From the NCBI GenBank assembly GCA_033065855.1, contig JAVXUO010002642.1, positions 202,001 to 266,000 of the forward strand: 64,000 bases of DNA, read 5' to 3'. Every line of letters starts with the position of its first letter. The stretch's first letter is position 1. The translations under genes and the position numbers were made by a program. Origin of the DNA: Escallonia rubra (Eukaryota > Streptophyta > Magnoliopsida > Escalloniales > Escalloniaceae). Of the stretch, positions 12,901 to 27,900 are shown piece after piece. The notes beneath the pieces were generated by a model. The model saw only the letters and a list, made by a program, of their open reading frames with translations. It had not been told where the DNA came from and did no database searches.

Positions 12901-15900
12901 GTGTAGAACAATGGTGAAACTCTCTTCTAAGTGGCACTTTCTCCTAAGTGTCCCCCCAAACTAGAGCTATGCAAAGTTTGAAGTATCTGTTGCCTTAATG
13001 CTCCATGGTCTCCCATACATAGTCTTCCCCTGTATCTCAGAGTACCTTGTTCATAGGTATATTCTGAAGTGGCATAGTGGTCCAAGATCAACTGTTGAAT
13101 TTGTTGTTGTACAAAAACATCAACCTTATAGCTGTCTTGTATCTCTTGGATCCATAATGGTGTGACTACTGATATTGCTGTACACTTGCCCTCATTTTCT
13201 GAGTTAGGTAGTCTTGATAGAGCATCACCAGCCCCATTTTCCACTCCTGCATTGAATCTCAAAATCAAACCTAGGCAGTTTTCACAAACATTTTTGCTGT
13301 AAGAGTGAAGTTACTCTTTGTCCTAAGAGACACTTCAAACTACAGTGATCTGTCTTAATAACAAAATGGCTGCGGCTAAGGTAACTGTGCCAGTGCATTA
13401 TGGCTTGACCAAGGCCATCAACTCCTCCTCATAGGTTGATAATGTAAGAGCTTTAGCTCCAAAAGCTTTGCTGAAAAAGGCCAAGGGTTGACCTTGCTGC
13501 ATTAGCATTGTCCCCATGCCCTGGTCACTTGCGTCTACTTCCACAATGAAGGGAAGAAACCAATTTGGAAGTGCTAGCACAGGGGTATGTGTCATTGCTT
13601 CCTTCAAGTCCTCAAAAGCCTGTGTTGCCTCAGGGTTCCGCTTAAAGCTGTTCTTTTGTAGTAACCTGGTTAGGGGTTTACTTTTGATTCCATATTGGGA
13701 GATGAATTTCTCGTAATAGCCTGTGAGGCCGAAAAATCCCCTTAACTGTTGGACTGTCTTTTGAAGGGGCCATTGTACCATAGCTGAAATCTTGGAGGGA
13801 TCTGCAGTTACCCCTTGACCTGTGATCGCATGTCCCTAATATTCCACCTCTGATGCTGCAATGTGCATTTGGACTCTTTAACAAACAAGGTGTGGTCCTT
13901 GAGGGTGTGTAGCACAGTGTTGAGGTGCTGAAGATGATCTGAGTAATTTTTGCTATACACCAAAATGTCATCAAAGAAGACTAGAACAAATTTCCTGAGG
14001 TAAGGTGCAAATATGGAATTCATGACTGATTGGAATGTGGCTGGGGCATTAGTGAGCCCAAAGGCATCACTTTGAATTCAAAGTGCCCAAAATGTGTGGA
14101 GTGTTAGACAATAACGGAAGGTAGTGGTCTGATATGGGAAGAATTCTGGTCTTATATTGATTTGTTGGAGAGAAAGTTATACAGAGAATTCTACTCTAAA
14201 ACCTCTTCCAAGGTTCTGCTTATATAGGACTCTTAGGACACTTCTAGATGCATAGTAACTAATGCTAAGTACATGAACATAAAATGGATAATGAACCTAA
14301 ACCTGATGCATGAATCCTATAAGTCTGATGCATGTACCAATAAAAATCTAGATTTTTCTAGAATTACATTCTAACACTCGCCCTTAATTCTGAAAAATCT
14401 AAAACTCCGAGCTTGTCTCGAAAATAAAGAAACTTGTCTGTAGAAACTGGATTAGTGAATATGTCTGCCACTTGTTCTCCAGTCTTGCAAAACTTGAGTT
14501 CTATCTCTCCTTTATCAACTAGCTCTCGAATGAAATGATTACGGATCTCGATCTGTTTAGTACGGCTGTGAAAAATTGGATTCTTAGTCATAGCAATGGT
14601 TAACATATTGTCACAAAAAACTGTTGTTGGGGAGCCCTGGTCATGTTACATATCTTTCAAAATTCGCCTGAGCCATATTGCTTCACAAGCTGCAGTTGTA
14701 GCTGACATTTACTCTGCTTCGACTGATGATAACGCAACTGTTTTTTGCTTCTTTAAAGACCAAGACACAACATTCTTTCCTATGAAAAACTGAATAACCT
14801 GAGGTGCTCTTTCTATCATCGGAAGAGCCTGCCCAATCACTGTCGGTGTAACCACTCAAGTTGTGATCTTCATCTCTTTTGTAGAAAATTCCATAGCTTT
14901 GTGTCCCCTTGACATATCTTAGGATCCTTTTTGCTGCTGCAAAATGAAGTTTGCTAGGCTCACTCATAAACCTTGATACAATGCTCACAGCATACACGAT
15001 ATCTGGCCTTGTATTGGTGAGGTAAATGAGTGATCCAACAAGCTTTCTGTATAAAGTCTCATCTGCCTTCTTTTCTCCATCATTCTTTGAAAGTTTTCCA
15101 TTAACAACCACAGGAGTAGGAGTAGGAGCTGGTTTGCACTTTGCCATATGAAATTTCTTCAACAACTGAGAAACATACTTTTCTTGAGAAACGAAAATGC
15201 TCCCATGTTCTTGCTTCACTTGCATGCCAAAAAAGTATCTCATAAGGCCTAAACTGCATAGACCAGCTAAACTGATTGCAAGCAGTCTCACAGCAACCTT
15301 ATTGCCATCTGCCACCATGACTGTCATGGGCGCAGTTGGTGTCTTTAGGCACCCCAATCTAGCAGCTGTGGCTGCGTTCATGAAGTTGTGTGTGGACCCA
15401 GTGTCAATCAAGAGTAAAAAAGTCGAATGTGGATTGAGTCTGGTTACCTGTCAAAACATTGACAGTGATTTCCATCTTCTCTGGCTGTTCTTTCATTGTT
15501 TCATCCTGTTGCTTTGCACCCACATCTTCATCATATTTATTTATTTGTTGTTGGTTGGGGGGGGGGGGGGGGGGGGCTTCATCTCCGCCTCATCTACCAC
15601 CAGCATTGAAACCTGCTTTTCTTGCTGTGCAGGTGTAAATGTGTCCTCACACCAATAGCATAGCCCTCTTTTCCTTCTATCATCAAAGTATGCTCTAGTC
15701 AACCTCTGTTGGTTTGGGAGTTGAGCTTGGTGAGTTGGGGGTGCTATGGCCAAAGCAGTATTTCTTGGTCTGGTTGTTGGTGAATTTAGGTTAGTCTTGC
15801 AGGTGTCAACTGGTTAGGAAGGGGTTGGTATGATGGCTGTGTAGGGTTTCTGGAAAAATTCTAGGTTGATGCCAGTTGTTGCATAGGTTTGCTTCCTGTT

Positions 15901-18900
15901 TCCTGGCTAAATATATAGCCCTTGAGAGATTATATATCTCAAAATTTTCAATCTTCAGTCTAAATTCATCTCTGAGCCCACTGATGAAACTTTGTACGAA
16001 GTATTCTTCCTCAAATTTACACCCTTCATTAACTAGCACAGACCCGAGTGTTTCAAACTTATTATAGTATAGTTCAACAGTGCCTACTGTTGTAATTTGT
16101 GAAATTCTCCAATAACACTTTCTTTGAACAATTGAGCTAATCTAGAATTCACATCCTTCACAAACTCAGCCCACTGAACCCTGCCTTTGGCCTTAATGTA
16201 AGTGCGAAACCAGTGCTCAGCTTGTCCTTCAAAATGGACTGATGCGAAATTAACCTTACACATCTCATCCATAGCCATAGGTATGAAATTCAAAATACCT
16301 CTCGGGCTCTCGGCCTTCCTCACCCATCCATATGAATCCTCTCCACAAAACCTAGGAAATTCAAGACTAGGCAGTTTAGGATAAGCATTACCATTTTTAT
16401 AGTGGAAGAACTCTCTGTGATTAGTGTCCCAGCTCTTGTTGCCTCTTGTTTGTCATGAATTTGACCCTTCTGCTCCATCATTCCCTTTGTTGTAAATCAG
16501 TTGCTCCATCATGCCCTGCAAGTCTGTGAGAGCCTGCCTCATGGCTGGCAATTCCCCCTTCAATTGGTCCACAGACAACTACAATGCAGGTAACTCCTCT
16601 ATGTTGTTCTTCAATTCAGCCAACTGATCATCGAGAGACCCGAAATGGTCAGAGAACTGATCTTCCATTTAGCTTACGTGTTCATCTAGCTGCTGTATAT
16701 TTTTGTTTCCATACCCCATGTTTTAAGACAATTTCTTCGCAGCCCACGTATTCGTAGATGCTCTGGATACTAGTTACAGAGAAGGATTTTGGTGGAAATT
16801 TGGAAGAATCCAGCTCAGCTGGCCATAGTTGCAGAGAAGAGAAAGAAAGAGAGAGATGGAGAAGGAATTTTAATATATTTCTCACTGATAGATTCTTCTG
16901 AGCTCACATTTCCTTTACATATTACCAGTCTCTCTCCAAGGCAGAATTAGAGATAAGATTTTGCAACATTCGGAAATGAACAGAAATTAATAGAAAATGG
17001 CAAAAATAAAGAAAGAGAAAATGAACAGTGAGAATAACAGAAAATCTCAACGGCTAAATCCTCTTTGGAAATTGTTGAGCGCGTGACTCCCACGCTCTGG
17101 TTCATTTACTCCATGACGCGTGCCACGCGCACACGCACATTTCCTTCTCTTCATTGCTGTTGCTTCCCTCCTTTTTCTCTGTTTAAACCTTCTTAGCTCC
17201 AGAAGGTAATTTCACCTTGATCTTCAATGACCTGCAAAGCTGGTCTGTCACTCTTGCTGCCGGTGATTGATTGGAGGTGCCATTCATGACACCAAAACGT
17301 GTATAGTACAAGGTATTGTGTTGTAATTAATCCATGAAAACTACGTGTTAGGCTAGTGCGAAAGCCTGAATAAGGTAAATTCATTCGTCAAGGGATGGAA
17401 TGGACAAAATCGCGGATCAAAAGCAAGGTAGAATTTGGACTCTCATTTGCCTAAATTACGTAATTCCAATGAATGTAGTATGGATGGTGCGGCTAACATC
17501 GAGAGGAAAAAGTTTTTTTGGCTGATTACTTTTCCATGTCAATGGGCAGCATAGAAAATGTTGTCTGTGAAAACTCCGTGGAAGTGATGTTTGGGAAGCT
17601 TGGTTTTCTGCTTCTGCTGCATAACTGCTATATCATGCTTGAAGTAATGCTACTCTGGTTTCTATAGACATGTCATCTTGTATTACCTCTTTTTGCAATC
17701 TCTGTAGTTGCCAACTTGAGTGGGCCACATATATGCTGCACTCTTTAGTGCTTTTGTCCTGAAAAGTAAGTTACATCTGTGATCAAGTCGCTCTCCTCTT
17801 GGGCATCTGCCCAGGATTTTAGATGACGTTTGATGGTAGTCCCTTGAATTGAGAACATAGTACATTAATAACCACAAAGTGGAAGTGTTACCTGCAGTCT
17901 TATTCTTACATCACCCAAAAGTGCAAAAGTTCTGAATTTCATCCCGGTTTGTGCCTTACAACGAATTAGATGTAACCTTTGCTATACAATACGGAGCGCT
18001 GATTGTGACAACCTTCCCAACTTTGGAGGTTTTTCCACGCAGGCAGGCACTTACTGGTTGACATGCGTGCGCTTACAGGATGCCTGCATGAAAGGACTCC
18101 AGAATGTTCTAGGAGAATCTTGTATATTCTTGTAAAGAAATATTTTAGTAGAATAATCTAGAAAGGTGGGGAAGCTTAGAGAATTCTAGGGTGAATTCTA
18201 TAATAGTAATGATAGCCACTAGATAGGATTGATCATTACCATCCATTGAAGTGGTGTAGTAGTATAAATAGGGAGTAGGACTTAAGTTGTAATTATCCAT
18301 CAAGATAGTCACACAGTTAAAGATATTTACACATTTTCCTTTCTTTCCCTTCTGCCGATTTTGCCATTGTGTAAGTGCCCAAAGGCTTGATGAGGAGTGA
18401 GTGGCTGACAACCTAGTTTGGGGGCAAAGAGGGTTTGACACAGGCTTGCCAAGACATGTAGGAGAGCAAGCCTGACTTAGGCGTCCACGAGGGTGAATCG
18501 CCTAAGTGCCGCATAGTTGGGGTAGAGTTGTGCTTGTCAAACTCCAGGGCTGTGACAGATGGTGTCAAAACAGTCGTTTCTTGGGAGCGGTTGTGAAGTA
18601 GAGATGGTGGAAGAGGGGTATAGCAGGGAGGTGCCGAAGAGGGGTAACGAGAATACCCAGGCCATTGCAGACCTAAATACCTTGGTTGCTCAACTGCAAG
18701 TCGCTGTGGAGGAACATCATTGAATTGTGGAGAGCTTTGTGGGCAAGTTCGAGAAAAAGCTTGGAGTACGCCAAAGGAGCTAGTCTATGTGTTCATCTCT
18801 ACTCAAAAGTTCGGGGATACCTTTAGCAATTGAAGGAAGAGGAGATTCCATACTTGGTGGAACAGGTTGAAGCACTTGAGAAGGACGCCGAGGGATGGTT

Positions 18901-21900
18901 GGATGTTGCAACAAACCTCTCTTTGATGTCATTAATAGGGAGGGAGAAAAGGAAAACACTAGAGAAGGAAGTGGCAGAACTACGTCCCCAGCTAAAGTTG
19001 TGGAAGATCGCCCTTACCAACAATATTGAGGGTGGCGTGATAGGTTTCCAAACTCGCAAGAAGGTGCGGTATTTTGAACCCGATGCGTACGGCGGCATGA
19101 GAGATGCAAGCCTCATAGACAAATTTGTGTAAGAAATGGAGCGTTGCTTTGAGGCACTTAAAATTGGGGACGAGGACAATAAAGTCCAAGTCACTGCACT
19201 ATACCTGAAGGACATTACAACACTTTGGTGGAGGCGTTAGTGTTCCGACAAGGAGAGAGTTACTTGCAGGATTGGCATTTGAGAGTAGTTCAAGGAGGAG
19301 TTAGAAGCAGTTCTATGCTGAGAACATTGAGTTCGAGGCATTTTGCAAGCAGAGGATATTATTGAGGCACACAGAGGTTCACTGCAGGAATATGTCAAGG
19401 AGTACTCAGCAACCATCCTTGAACTCCCTGACATGGCCGACATGGCCGACATGGAGGCATTATACGGTGCATGGATAGATTGCAACCATGGCCAGCACAA
19501 GAGCTTTAACGTGGTGGAGTGGAGGACCTCGCATCTGCGCTTGCAATGATCGAGAAGATAGTCAAGTTCAAGAAGGAGGAACACCCAAGGCGGGACCGAT
19601 AAAAGAGTCCCAAGAAGGATCGTGGCAATGGTCGGGGAGACCCCAACCGCCACAAGAAGAGATTAGACGGGGAATCGAGCGACAATGAGGGAAGGAATCA
19701 TTGCAAGGGGTAGAAGTACTACTGAGAACCTATGCCTTCCTATATTACATGGACTCTTCAGAATGCGTGAAGTACCTGTGTTGGACACTCGACACTTGGA
19801 TAGGTGTCCGACATATCTCATAGGATATGCCACTATGAACACTATCTTATGGTGTTCCTCTTAACTAGTTGTCACTTTGAGATGAGACAAGTTCTTAATT
19901 GGAACCATGTGCGTCACATAAAACACCAGTTTACCTTAACAATAATTGAAAAGTCACAATAAATAGATATATTTTGCCGTTTCTCTATGTCTTGTGTTCT
20001 AAACATAAGACAAATCCGACACTTGGACACATATCTGACCCGGACACTCGTACGAGTTCATGTAACATAGATGCCTGCTAGCTTGAAGCAGAAAAATGGA
20101 TGCTTTCAATGCGTTGCGCCTCACCTTGCTTGACATTGTCCACAAAAGAAGGCCTTGAGTGCCATTGTGAAGTCCAAGATGAAAGGAGACGGAAAACACC
20201 TTAGATATGGAAGATGGACAGTTTGGGGCAGTCCAGGTATTATCTTCTTTGCGGAAGAGGGTGGACCAGCCTGACATATGCACGGAGGCGGTGCAGACAG
20301 TGGCATCATGGCCAGGACGATGGTGAGAGGGTCTAGTGCTCCCATGGGGAAACGGGCACTACCCTTTGTCAAGGCCAAAATCAACGGGAGGAGCATTGAG
20401 GCACTAGTTGATATGGGTACCAATGCGAATTTCATAGGTCTAAGAGCGGTGAAGTAGCTTGACTTGCTGATCGTTGCAGATGAGAGTATGATCAAGTCTG
20501 TGAACTCCCGTGCCAAACAGGTTTATGGCATGGTGGAGGACTCCGATTTCTAGTTTGGGGATTGGAAGCGTAAGACAACTTTCACCGTGGCAGATATTGA
20601 TATCGATGACAAAATGCTTGGAATCGACTTCATGAGAGAGGCTCATGCCATCTCGATGTTTCAGGCAAATGCCATGTACTTGTATGGTGGGGAGCGCCCA
20701 ACACTTTTCTACTTGTGCATAAGGGGCATCCAGTTATAAGGTGGGAGCCCTTAAGCTCAACAAGGGCTAGAACAGGGATGGGCAACGTGCTGTAGTGGTC
20801 AACTCTTTGCAAGGTTTAAGTGCTCGAAACAGACGGTCACATGTCGCCAGTTGTGAAGGGAAGGCATGACATTGCATGATGAGGCATGGATGGATTTGGT
20901 GGGGGAGAATGTCAGAACCCTCCCAATTTTGGAGGTTTTTCCTCGCAGGCGCTTTACTGAGATGGCACACGTGCGCTTTCAGGGATGCTTGCATGGAAGG
21001 ACTCGAGAATTTTCCAGGATAATCTTGTTATTCTTTACAATAAATATACTAGTAGAAGAATCTATAAAGGTAGGGTAACTTAGAGAATTCTAGGGAGAAT
21101 TCTAGAATAGAAATGATAGCGGTTAGATAGGATTAATCACCACCGTTCATTGAGGAGGTCGAGTAGTATAACTAGGGATCAGGACTTCAGTTGTAATCAT
21201 CCACCAATACAGTTATTACCATTCGGTCAGAGATTCACGTACTCCCCTTTCTTTCGAACTTTGACGTTGTCTTAGTGTGTGAGTGCCCAAAGCTAGAGTG
21301 AGGAGTTAGTGGCTGACACACCGAGTGTGGGGTTGAAGAGGGATTGGCGTGGGACTTGCTGAGACTTGCAAGTAGGAGATTGTGGGGCAAGTATTTGGTG
21401 TTATTTTTTTTGTAAACCTATACTTGTTTGGGTTTTTCCAACATCAACTCCAGTCAAATTTTCCTCCATTTATATTTTGTTAGTATGGAGGAAATGTCCC
21501 ATTTTATTTTCACAAGTTCAGAAACTAAATTTGATCGGATAGAGATGCTAAGTCAATTACTGCATGCTGGTTTGGTGATAGTGAGTGACATGATACAAGT
21601 CTTAATTTTAGTTGGGTTATAAAGCTAACCTGGGTAGAGCTTAATTTTTGCAGGGTTAGGTTGCAAACTTACTAAGCTTTTGCTTGGGTTGGTTGAATTT
21701 TGCCAGCCATAACTTTGTTTAGTTTTCTTCTGATCCCCCTCTAATCCATCTTGTACCAAAAGATACATACATAGGCCCAAATGAAGTTATTCATTCACCA
21801 CTTCTTAATTAAATTTACTCAAGGTATAAATTTCATTTCTTTCTGTATTTTACATCTCAAAGGAAATATAGTTAGCTTGCTTAGATATATACAAGGTAAT

Positions 21901-24900
21901 TTCTTAAAACTATAAAAGTCTCCTTAAAGTTGTGAACATAAACGTATTGCTCGGACATAGTGCTATGTATTTATAATTTTATATAGGTAAGTCAAATTCA
22001 ATCGCATGGTTAAGAAACTGTATCTCGTTCCATCTCTACAATTGATAATGGTTTTTTGGTTGGAAACACATAGCAAAGCATAACAAAAGTAGATATTTAT
22101 GGCTAAAAGAATGTAGAATCAATGGCTTTATGTTGCTTTATACCGAGTTTGATTAGCAAAAAAAGGAGTTAATACTCTGCGCTCTTTCACAGGCTTTAGT
22201 TTGCTGGGCCAAGTCGGGAGTGATTGACCTTTCTAAGTTATGATTCTTAAGGGTCAAATGGTTGGTTTTCAGATGCAGCGAAGTATTTCAGTAGTACCTT
22301 ATCCTGAGGTTTACTTCTGGCTGAGTAAGAACTCATTTGCTTGAATTTTAGGACGAATTGGGTATCTTAGTTTTTCTTATATTGGAGGACGGAAGTGCCC
22401 AATTGAAAATTTCTTCCTGCTTAGGGATATCAGTCAGTGCAAATGATTTAGTGTTGAAGTAGTTGGGCCGAGAATTTTATCAGATTATATCTCTACAAAA
22501 CCCAATGTGATGTGAATAGGGTATACTTGGTTTGGCTTTTAATGTTACCCAATGTGCTAAAGAATCTTTTCTCTTTTAGCCTTTTACGCTTCTTGCTGTT
22601 AAGCAACTTGGATGGTATAACAAGAATTAGACGTCTGGTATTCAGTTCAAAAGCAATTAATACGAAGATGCCTGATCTTATGATCAATGATGATATTTGA
22701 TTTTATGAATGATCATAGAAGGAATTTAGAACTATGGATCTGGGATCCAAGGTACTCTTGTAAAATCCTTGCTAGAGTACCTTGGAGTTACGTTGATCGA
22801 TTTTACTTGAATTTGGTTGAAATGTATATGACCAAAATGCTCCTGTATTAAGAACAGCATTTAGCCTGAAGAAAATGAAAGGAAAAGGTTCCCATTTATG
22901 CATAAATAATTCTAGTAAGTAATATCACATGGGGCTTTTGTAGAAATTACTTTTCTTAGTAATTCTTTGCTCAACTATCTTGATATATGCATCAATGCTG
23001 CCTATTTAAGTTCAAGCTTAGTATATCACATTCACATCAGCAATAAGGGGACAGAAGGAAAATATCTTCTGTTAGGCGCTTCTTGTCCTTCAAAGGCCGA
23101 CATACTCAAATTATCCAAAATTCCAGCTAACAAAAAATTGGACAAAATATTCCCTTTAAAGTAAATCTTTTGTTAGCAGAAAATGAACTATTGAATGCTG
23201 AACATGGGCTGCATCTTTTTCGGACCTAATAGGTGGTGAGGTGTAGAAACAAAACATGGTACTAGAGAAGAAGAAGAAGATTTAAGATCTCTAAATCACG
23301 AAGGCTCATAGTTGTCAAAAGACTCAAAACTATGTTTGGATCGCATGACATGACTCCGAAGGAGCATAGCTACTTGTAAATCTCTTAATATTTTCATCTT
23401 AATTCTATTTACTAGAATTTACGTAGAGATTTTGAACCCCATTCTAAACTAGCTTAGGCTAGATTCCAACATGGAGACTAATGAAGCCCATACATAGAAG
23501 ATAATAGTCCATTTGCTAGCAAAACCAGAGTTATTGGCACTGGTACAAAAATGATCTGTCTGGGGAAATAAGAAATTTTGAACACATTTTGAACTCTAAG
23601 AAATAAAATTAATAAAAGAAATCAGAGGATCATCACATAAACTTAAATCCACCCTAACTAAGACCCAACAGACTCAGAATATTAGGACATCCTGCTGGGG
23701 ATACATGAGGTTGACTGAGATTCCAGTTTCCATCCGTAGTTTGCTTTGCGTTGATGGCATGCATCCACAGGTCGTAAGTTAAATCTAGCGCATTTTTTTT
23801 TGGGATCAATTGTGAAGATGCTTTTGATAAATAGTATTTGTCAATTTTGACTTGTTAAATTGATAAGAGGAATCCCTATGAAGACTAGCCGAAAAGTAAC
23901 AATGAACAGAGAAGTAATAGTTCAATTGCTTTTTGGAAACAACATCTATTACCGATAAACAATTGCAATTAGTAAAACGTGAGCAGAAAGAATTTTTTAC
24001 ATTAAATTTTAGAGGCAAAAAGATTATGCGGCTTAGAGACAAGCTATGAGGAATATATATTTATGCAAAGATCATCACGTCATCCAACCTTCGTCCCAAA
24101 CCAGTGGTGGTCGGCTACATGAATCCTTTTGTTCCTTTCCCCCCTATCAAAGCACATGCTCTCTGATTAATGCCTAGAATCAAGTCTTATCTCACTGCTC
24201 CTCCAGAAGTTAGCTCAGTCCACCTCTACCTCATTTTACCCCTTCAACTTTGCACAAGTCACTTCTCTTATAGGCGTAACTACAGGTCTACATTGGATTC
24301 GACGAAATCATCACCATCGACGTTCCCTAGATCTTTTCCTCAATCACTTTGTTGCCGAAATCCTTATTTTGTTATTCTATCTGTTCCTTGTGCGGCCGCA
24401 CATCCACCTAAGCATTCTCATTTCGGCTACACTCATATTATTTGTGTGGGGCTTTCTTAGTTGCTTCTTTCTCCTTCTCCAAGTCTGCCTGGAGAGACGA
24501 GATCAAGGCATTGCTCTTTCGAAGACGAGAGGAGAGGTTCTCGACTTTTTTCTCCGACTCCCTTCTATTGTTCTCTATCACCTTCATCTTGTCCACAGTC
24601 TCGTAGTAGGCCTTCTCTCCAGCAACCAGCTTTTTGGCCTCGACTTGAATGTGGGCTATAAGCTGAAACCAGTAATCATATTATTAGTCCCTACCTAATC
24701 ACCAATGACCAATACAGGCGAGGAAGGATTCTAGCAGAGGTTGGGTCAATCTTCTCTGGATACTATTTGCCTGGATTTCTGGATCGTTCTTGAAATAATT
24801 CAGAGAGCAAATATGCTCATATTCCATATCTCATTGATCTGAATAGAAGACAATTTATACAGGTTACATGATCTATACTAGGAAATAGACAAGAATCCCT

Positions 24901-27900
24901 AGAAATTAGTTGCCTACAAATTAGCATTCTATACTTGGTAAGTCAACTATACAGGCTGTTTATTAACACTCCCCCTCAAGCTGGAGCATAGATATTGATC
25001 ATGCCTAGCTTGTTACAAAGATACTCAACCCGAGTCCCATTTAAGGACTTTGTGAGAATATCCCCCAACTGCTCGCCTGTCTTCACGTAACTGGTTGAGA
25101 TCAAATTCTCCTGAATCTTCTCTCGAATGAAGTGACAATCTACCTCAATATGTTTAGTCCTCTCATGGTAAACAAGATTTGAGGCTATGTGACGAGCAGC
25201 TTGGTTATCACACCAAAGTTTTGCTGGTAAGGGAGGCTTCAAACTGATTTCTTCTAATAGGTGACAAATCACATAACCTCACAAGTGGATTGAGCCATAG
25301 CTCTATACTCTGATTCTGCACTAGACCGCGAGACAACACTTTGTTTCTTACTTTTCCAAGAGACTAGATTACCACCAACAAAAACACAGTAGCCTGTAGT
25401 GGACTTTCTATCAAGTTTTGATCCAGCCCAATCAGCGTCTGAAAAGGCACTCAATGTAAGAGTGTCCATGGTTGCTATATAGCAAGCCCAAGCCTGGAGC
25501 TCCCTTTAAGTAGCACAGAATCTGTTCCAAAGCTGCCCAATGTTTAACAGTGGGCTCAGACATAAATTGACTAACAGTGCTAACTGCATAGGCAATGTCT
25601 GGACGAGTCACTATGAGATAATTTAACTTCCCAACCAATCTTCTATACTTCTCTGGATCATCAAGGAGGTCACCGTCATCCTTTGTAAGATGAACACTAG
25701 GATTCATTGGTGTGTTGCACGGCTTGGCTCCTGCCTTTCCAGTTTCTACAAGCAGGTCTAGAACATACTTCCTTTGAGATAGAAAGATTCCCTTCTTGCT
25801 TCTAGTCACTTCTATTCCCAAGAAGTATTTTAACTGACCCAAGTCTTTGGTATGAAACTTGGTCTGTAGAAATTTCTTGAGAGAAGTGATTCCTGTACAA
25901 TCATCTCCTGTAATGACAATATCATCAACATAAACAACAAGTAGGATAACCCCAGCATTGGACTTTCTGTAGAAGACTGAATGGTCACACTTGCTCTTCT
26001 GTAACCCAAACTCTTGAGCTACCTCACTGAATTTTCCAAACCAAGCACGAGGACTTTGCTTCAAGCCATACAAAGATTTCTTCAAATGACATACCTTGCC
26101 ATACTCCCCCTGAGCAACAAAACCTGGTGGTTGCTCCATATACACCTCTTCCACAAGGTCACCATGCAGAAAGGCATTCTTGATATCTAGCTGATGTAAA
26201 GACCAATTCTGGGAAGCCGCTAAAGAGATGAACAAACGAACCGAGGTGAGTTTGGCCACAGGAGAGAAAGTGTCAGAGTAGTCAACTCCATACGTCTGAG
26301 CAAACCCTTTGGCCACCAATTTGGCTTTAAGTCGAGCCACTGAGCCATCTGCATTAAATTTAACAGCATAAACCCACTTGCACCCCACTGCCTTCTTGCC
26401 TTCAGGTAAATTGACAAGATCCCATGTATGATTATCATCCAGAGCCTGTATCTCTTCAAGCATGGCATTGTGCCAACCCGGATGGGATAGAGCTTCTTTA
26501 ACTGTCTTTGGTATGGAAACAGAGTCTAGAGAAACAATTAAAGAGCTAAAAGTTGAAGATAAGTGATCATAGGAAATGAAATTAGCAATGGGATATTTAG
26601 GAAGGGTGCACCGGCGTTTACCTTTACGAAGACCAATGGGTAAGTCAAGATCATTGGATGGCGGATCAGATGACAAAGGAGCTGGTGCAGGGCATGTATC
26701 ATGGTGTTCTCGCCTCCGTGAATAGACTTGAACAATAGGTGGTTTCACAGGAGCTGAAGGAATAATAGCCTGCTCGCCCAAACAATTCACATCCTCTGAT
26801 TGTGCAACACCAGAATTAGCACCATCAGTAGCATTAGATGGTTCGACTGGAACAGAAACAAGAACAGACAGACCATCCTCACGGGTTCTATCCTCCGAAA
26901 TTGCTGGCTCAATCGGTACTGAAGGGAAGATCTCATACATCAACCAGTCATCATCCTCCCCCTTACTGCTAGAATGAAATTTTGAGGAAAAGAATGGACT
27001 GTGCTCAGAAAAGACAACATCTGTTGACACCAAATATTTGTGGAGGTCAGGAGAGTAGCACCGGTATCCCTTCTGAAGACGTGAATAGCCCAAAAAGACA
27101 CATTTAAGGGCTTTAGGATCCAGTTTGGTAAGATGAGGCCTCACATCACGAACAAAGCAAGTACTCCAAATATCCGTGGTTCTACTGGAAACAGAGGCTT
27201 GATAGGAAAAAGGATACTGTAAGGAACATCTCCGTTGAGAACTGTGGAGGGCATACGATTGATCAGAAAACAAGCTGTGGAGATAGCATCTGCCCAAAAT
27301 GGCTTAGGAACCTTCATTTGAAATAACAATGCCCGAGCAGTCTCAAGGAGATGTCTATTTTTCCTTTCAGCAACTCCATTCTGAGCAGGAGTATCAGTAC
27401 AAGATGATTGATGAAGGATGCCATGTTGGTTCATGTAATTCTGAAAAGATCCTGACATATATTCTTTAGCATTATCACTCCTTAGTATATGCACATGCAC
27501 ATTAAATTGTGTCTTGATTTCAGCACAAAAAGCAGAAAAATGAGCAAACACCTCAGAATGATTTTTCATAAAATAGATCCAAGTCATTCTAGAGAAATCA
27601 TCCACAAATGTAACAAAATATCTGAACCCAGATTTAGACAAAACAGGACACGGCCCCCAAACATCAGAATGGACCAACTCAAAAGCAAACTCAACTCGCT
27701 TATTAACTCTAGGACTCAGCGAGCTTCGATGATGTTTTGCAAAATGACACGACTCACAATCCACCGAAGATATATCATGAAATTGAGGACACAACTTCTT
27801 CAACACTAGCAAAGAAGGATGACCCAGCCGACAATGAGCTTCAAATGGAGACACAACTCCAGAACATGCAACTGAACGAGGCACCCATGCATCCAGAATA

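Larger units (their letters stand above)
11174..17291 (-). mobile_element. Ty3/gypsy chromovirus in intron 4, minus strand, interrupted and partly deleted
   Basis: Near-identical terminal repeats (11174-11701 and 16771-17291) flank, in minus orientation, gag, protease, RT, RNase H, integrase and a chromodomain. A purine tract (minus AGAGGAAGGGAA) adjoins the left LTR. A Met-type primer-site remnant (minus GTATCCAGAGC) adjoins the right LTR at about 16757-16770. A copia fragment replaces part of protease and RT. No clear 5-bp TSD could be matched. It lies antisense to the host gene. Confidence 0.88.
18004..21393 (+). mobile_element. Non-autonomous gag-protease element (TR-GAG type) in intron 4
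   Basis: The LTRs at 18004-18557 and 20910-about 21393 share GGAGGTTTTTCC, AGAGAATTCTAGGG and GTAGTATAA blocks. The internal region is only about 2.35 kb and carries a gypsy-type gag and protease, then a purine tract (GGTGGGGGAGAA), with no RT, RNase H or integrase and no room for them. This is the structure described for plant TR-GAG elements. The 3' LTR seems to lack its last 80 bases or so. No TSD was resolved. Confidence 0.8.

Noticed and set aside
11174..17291. 5-bp TSD of the intron-4 chromovirus
   Set aside because: Flanks (TTAATTCA on the left, CCAAAACG on the right) do not match, and the outer LTR end is blurred.
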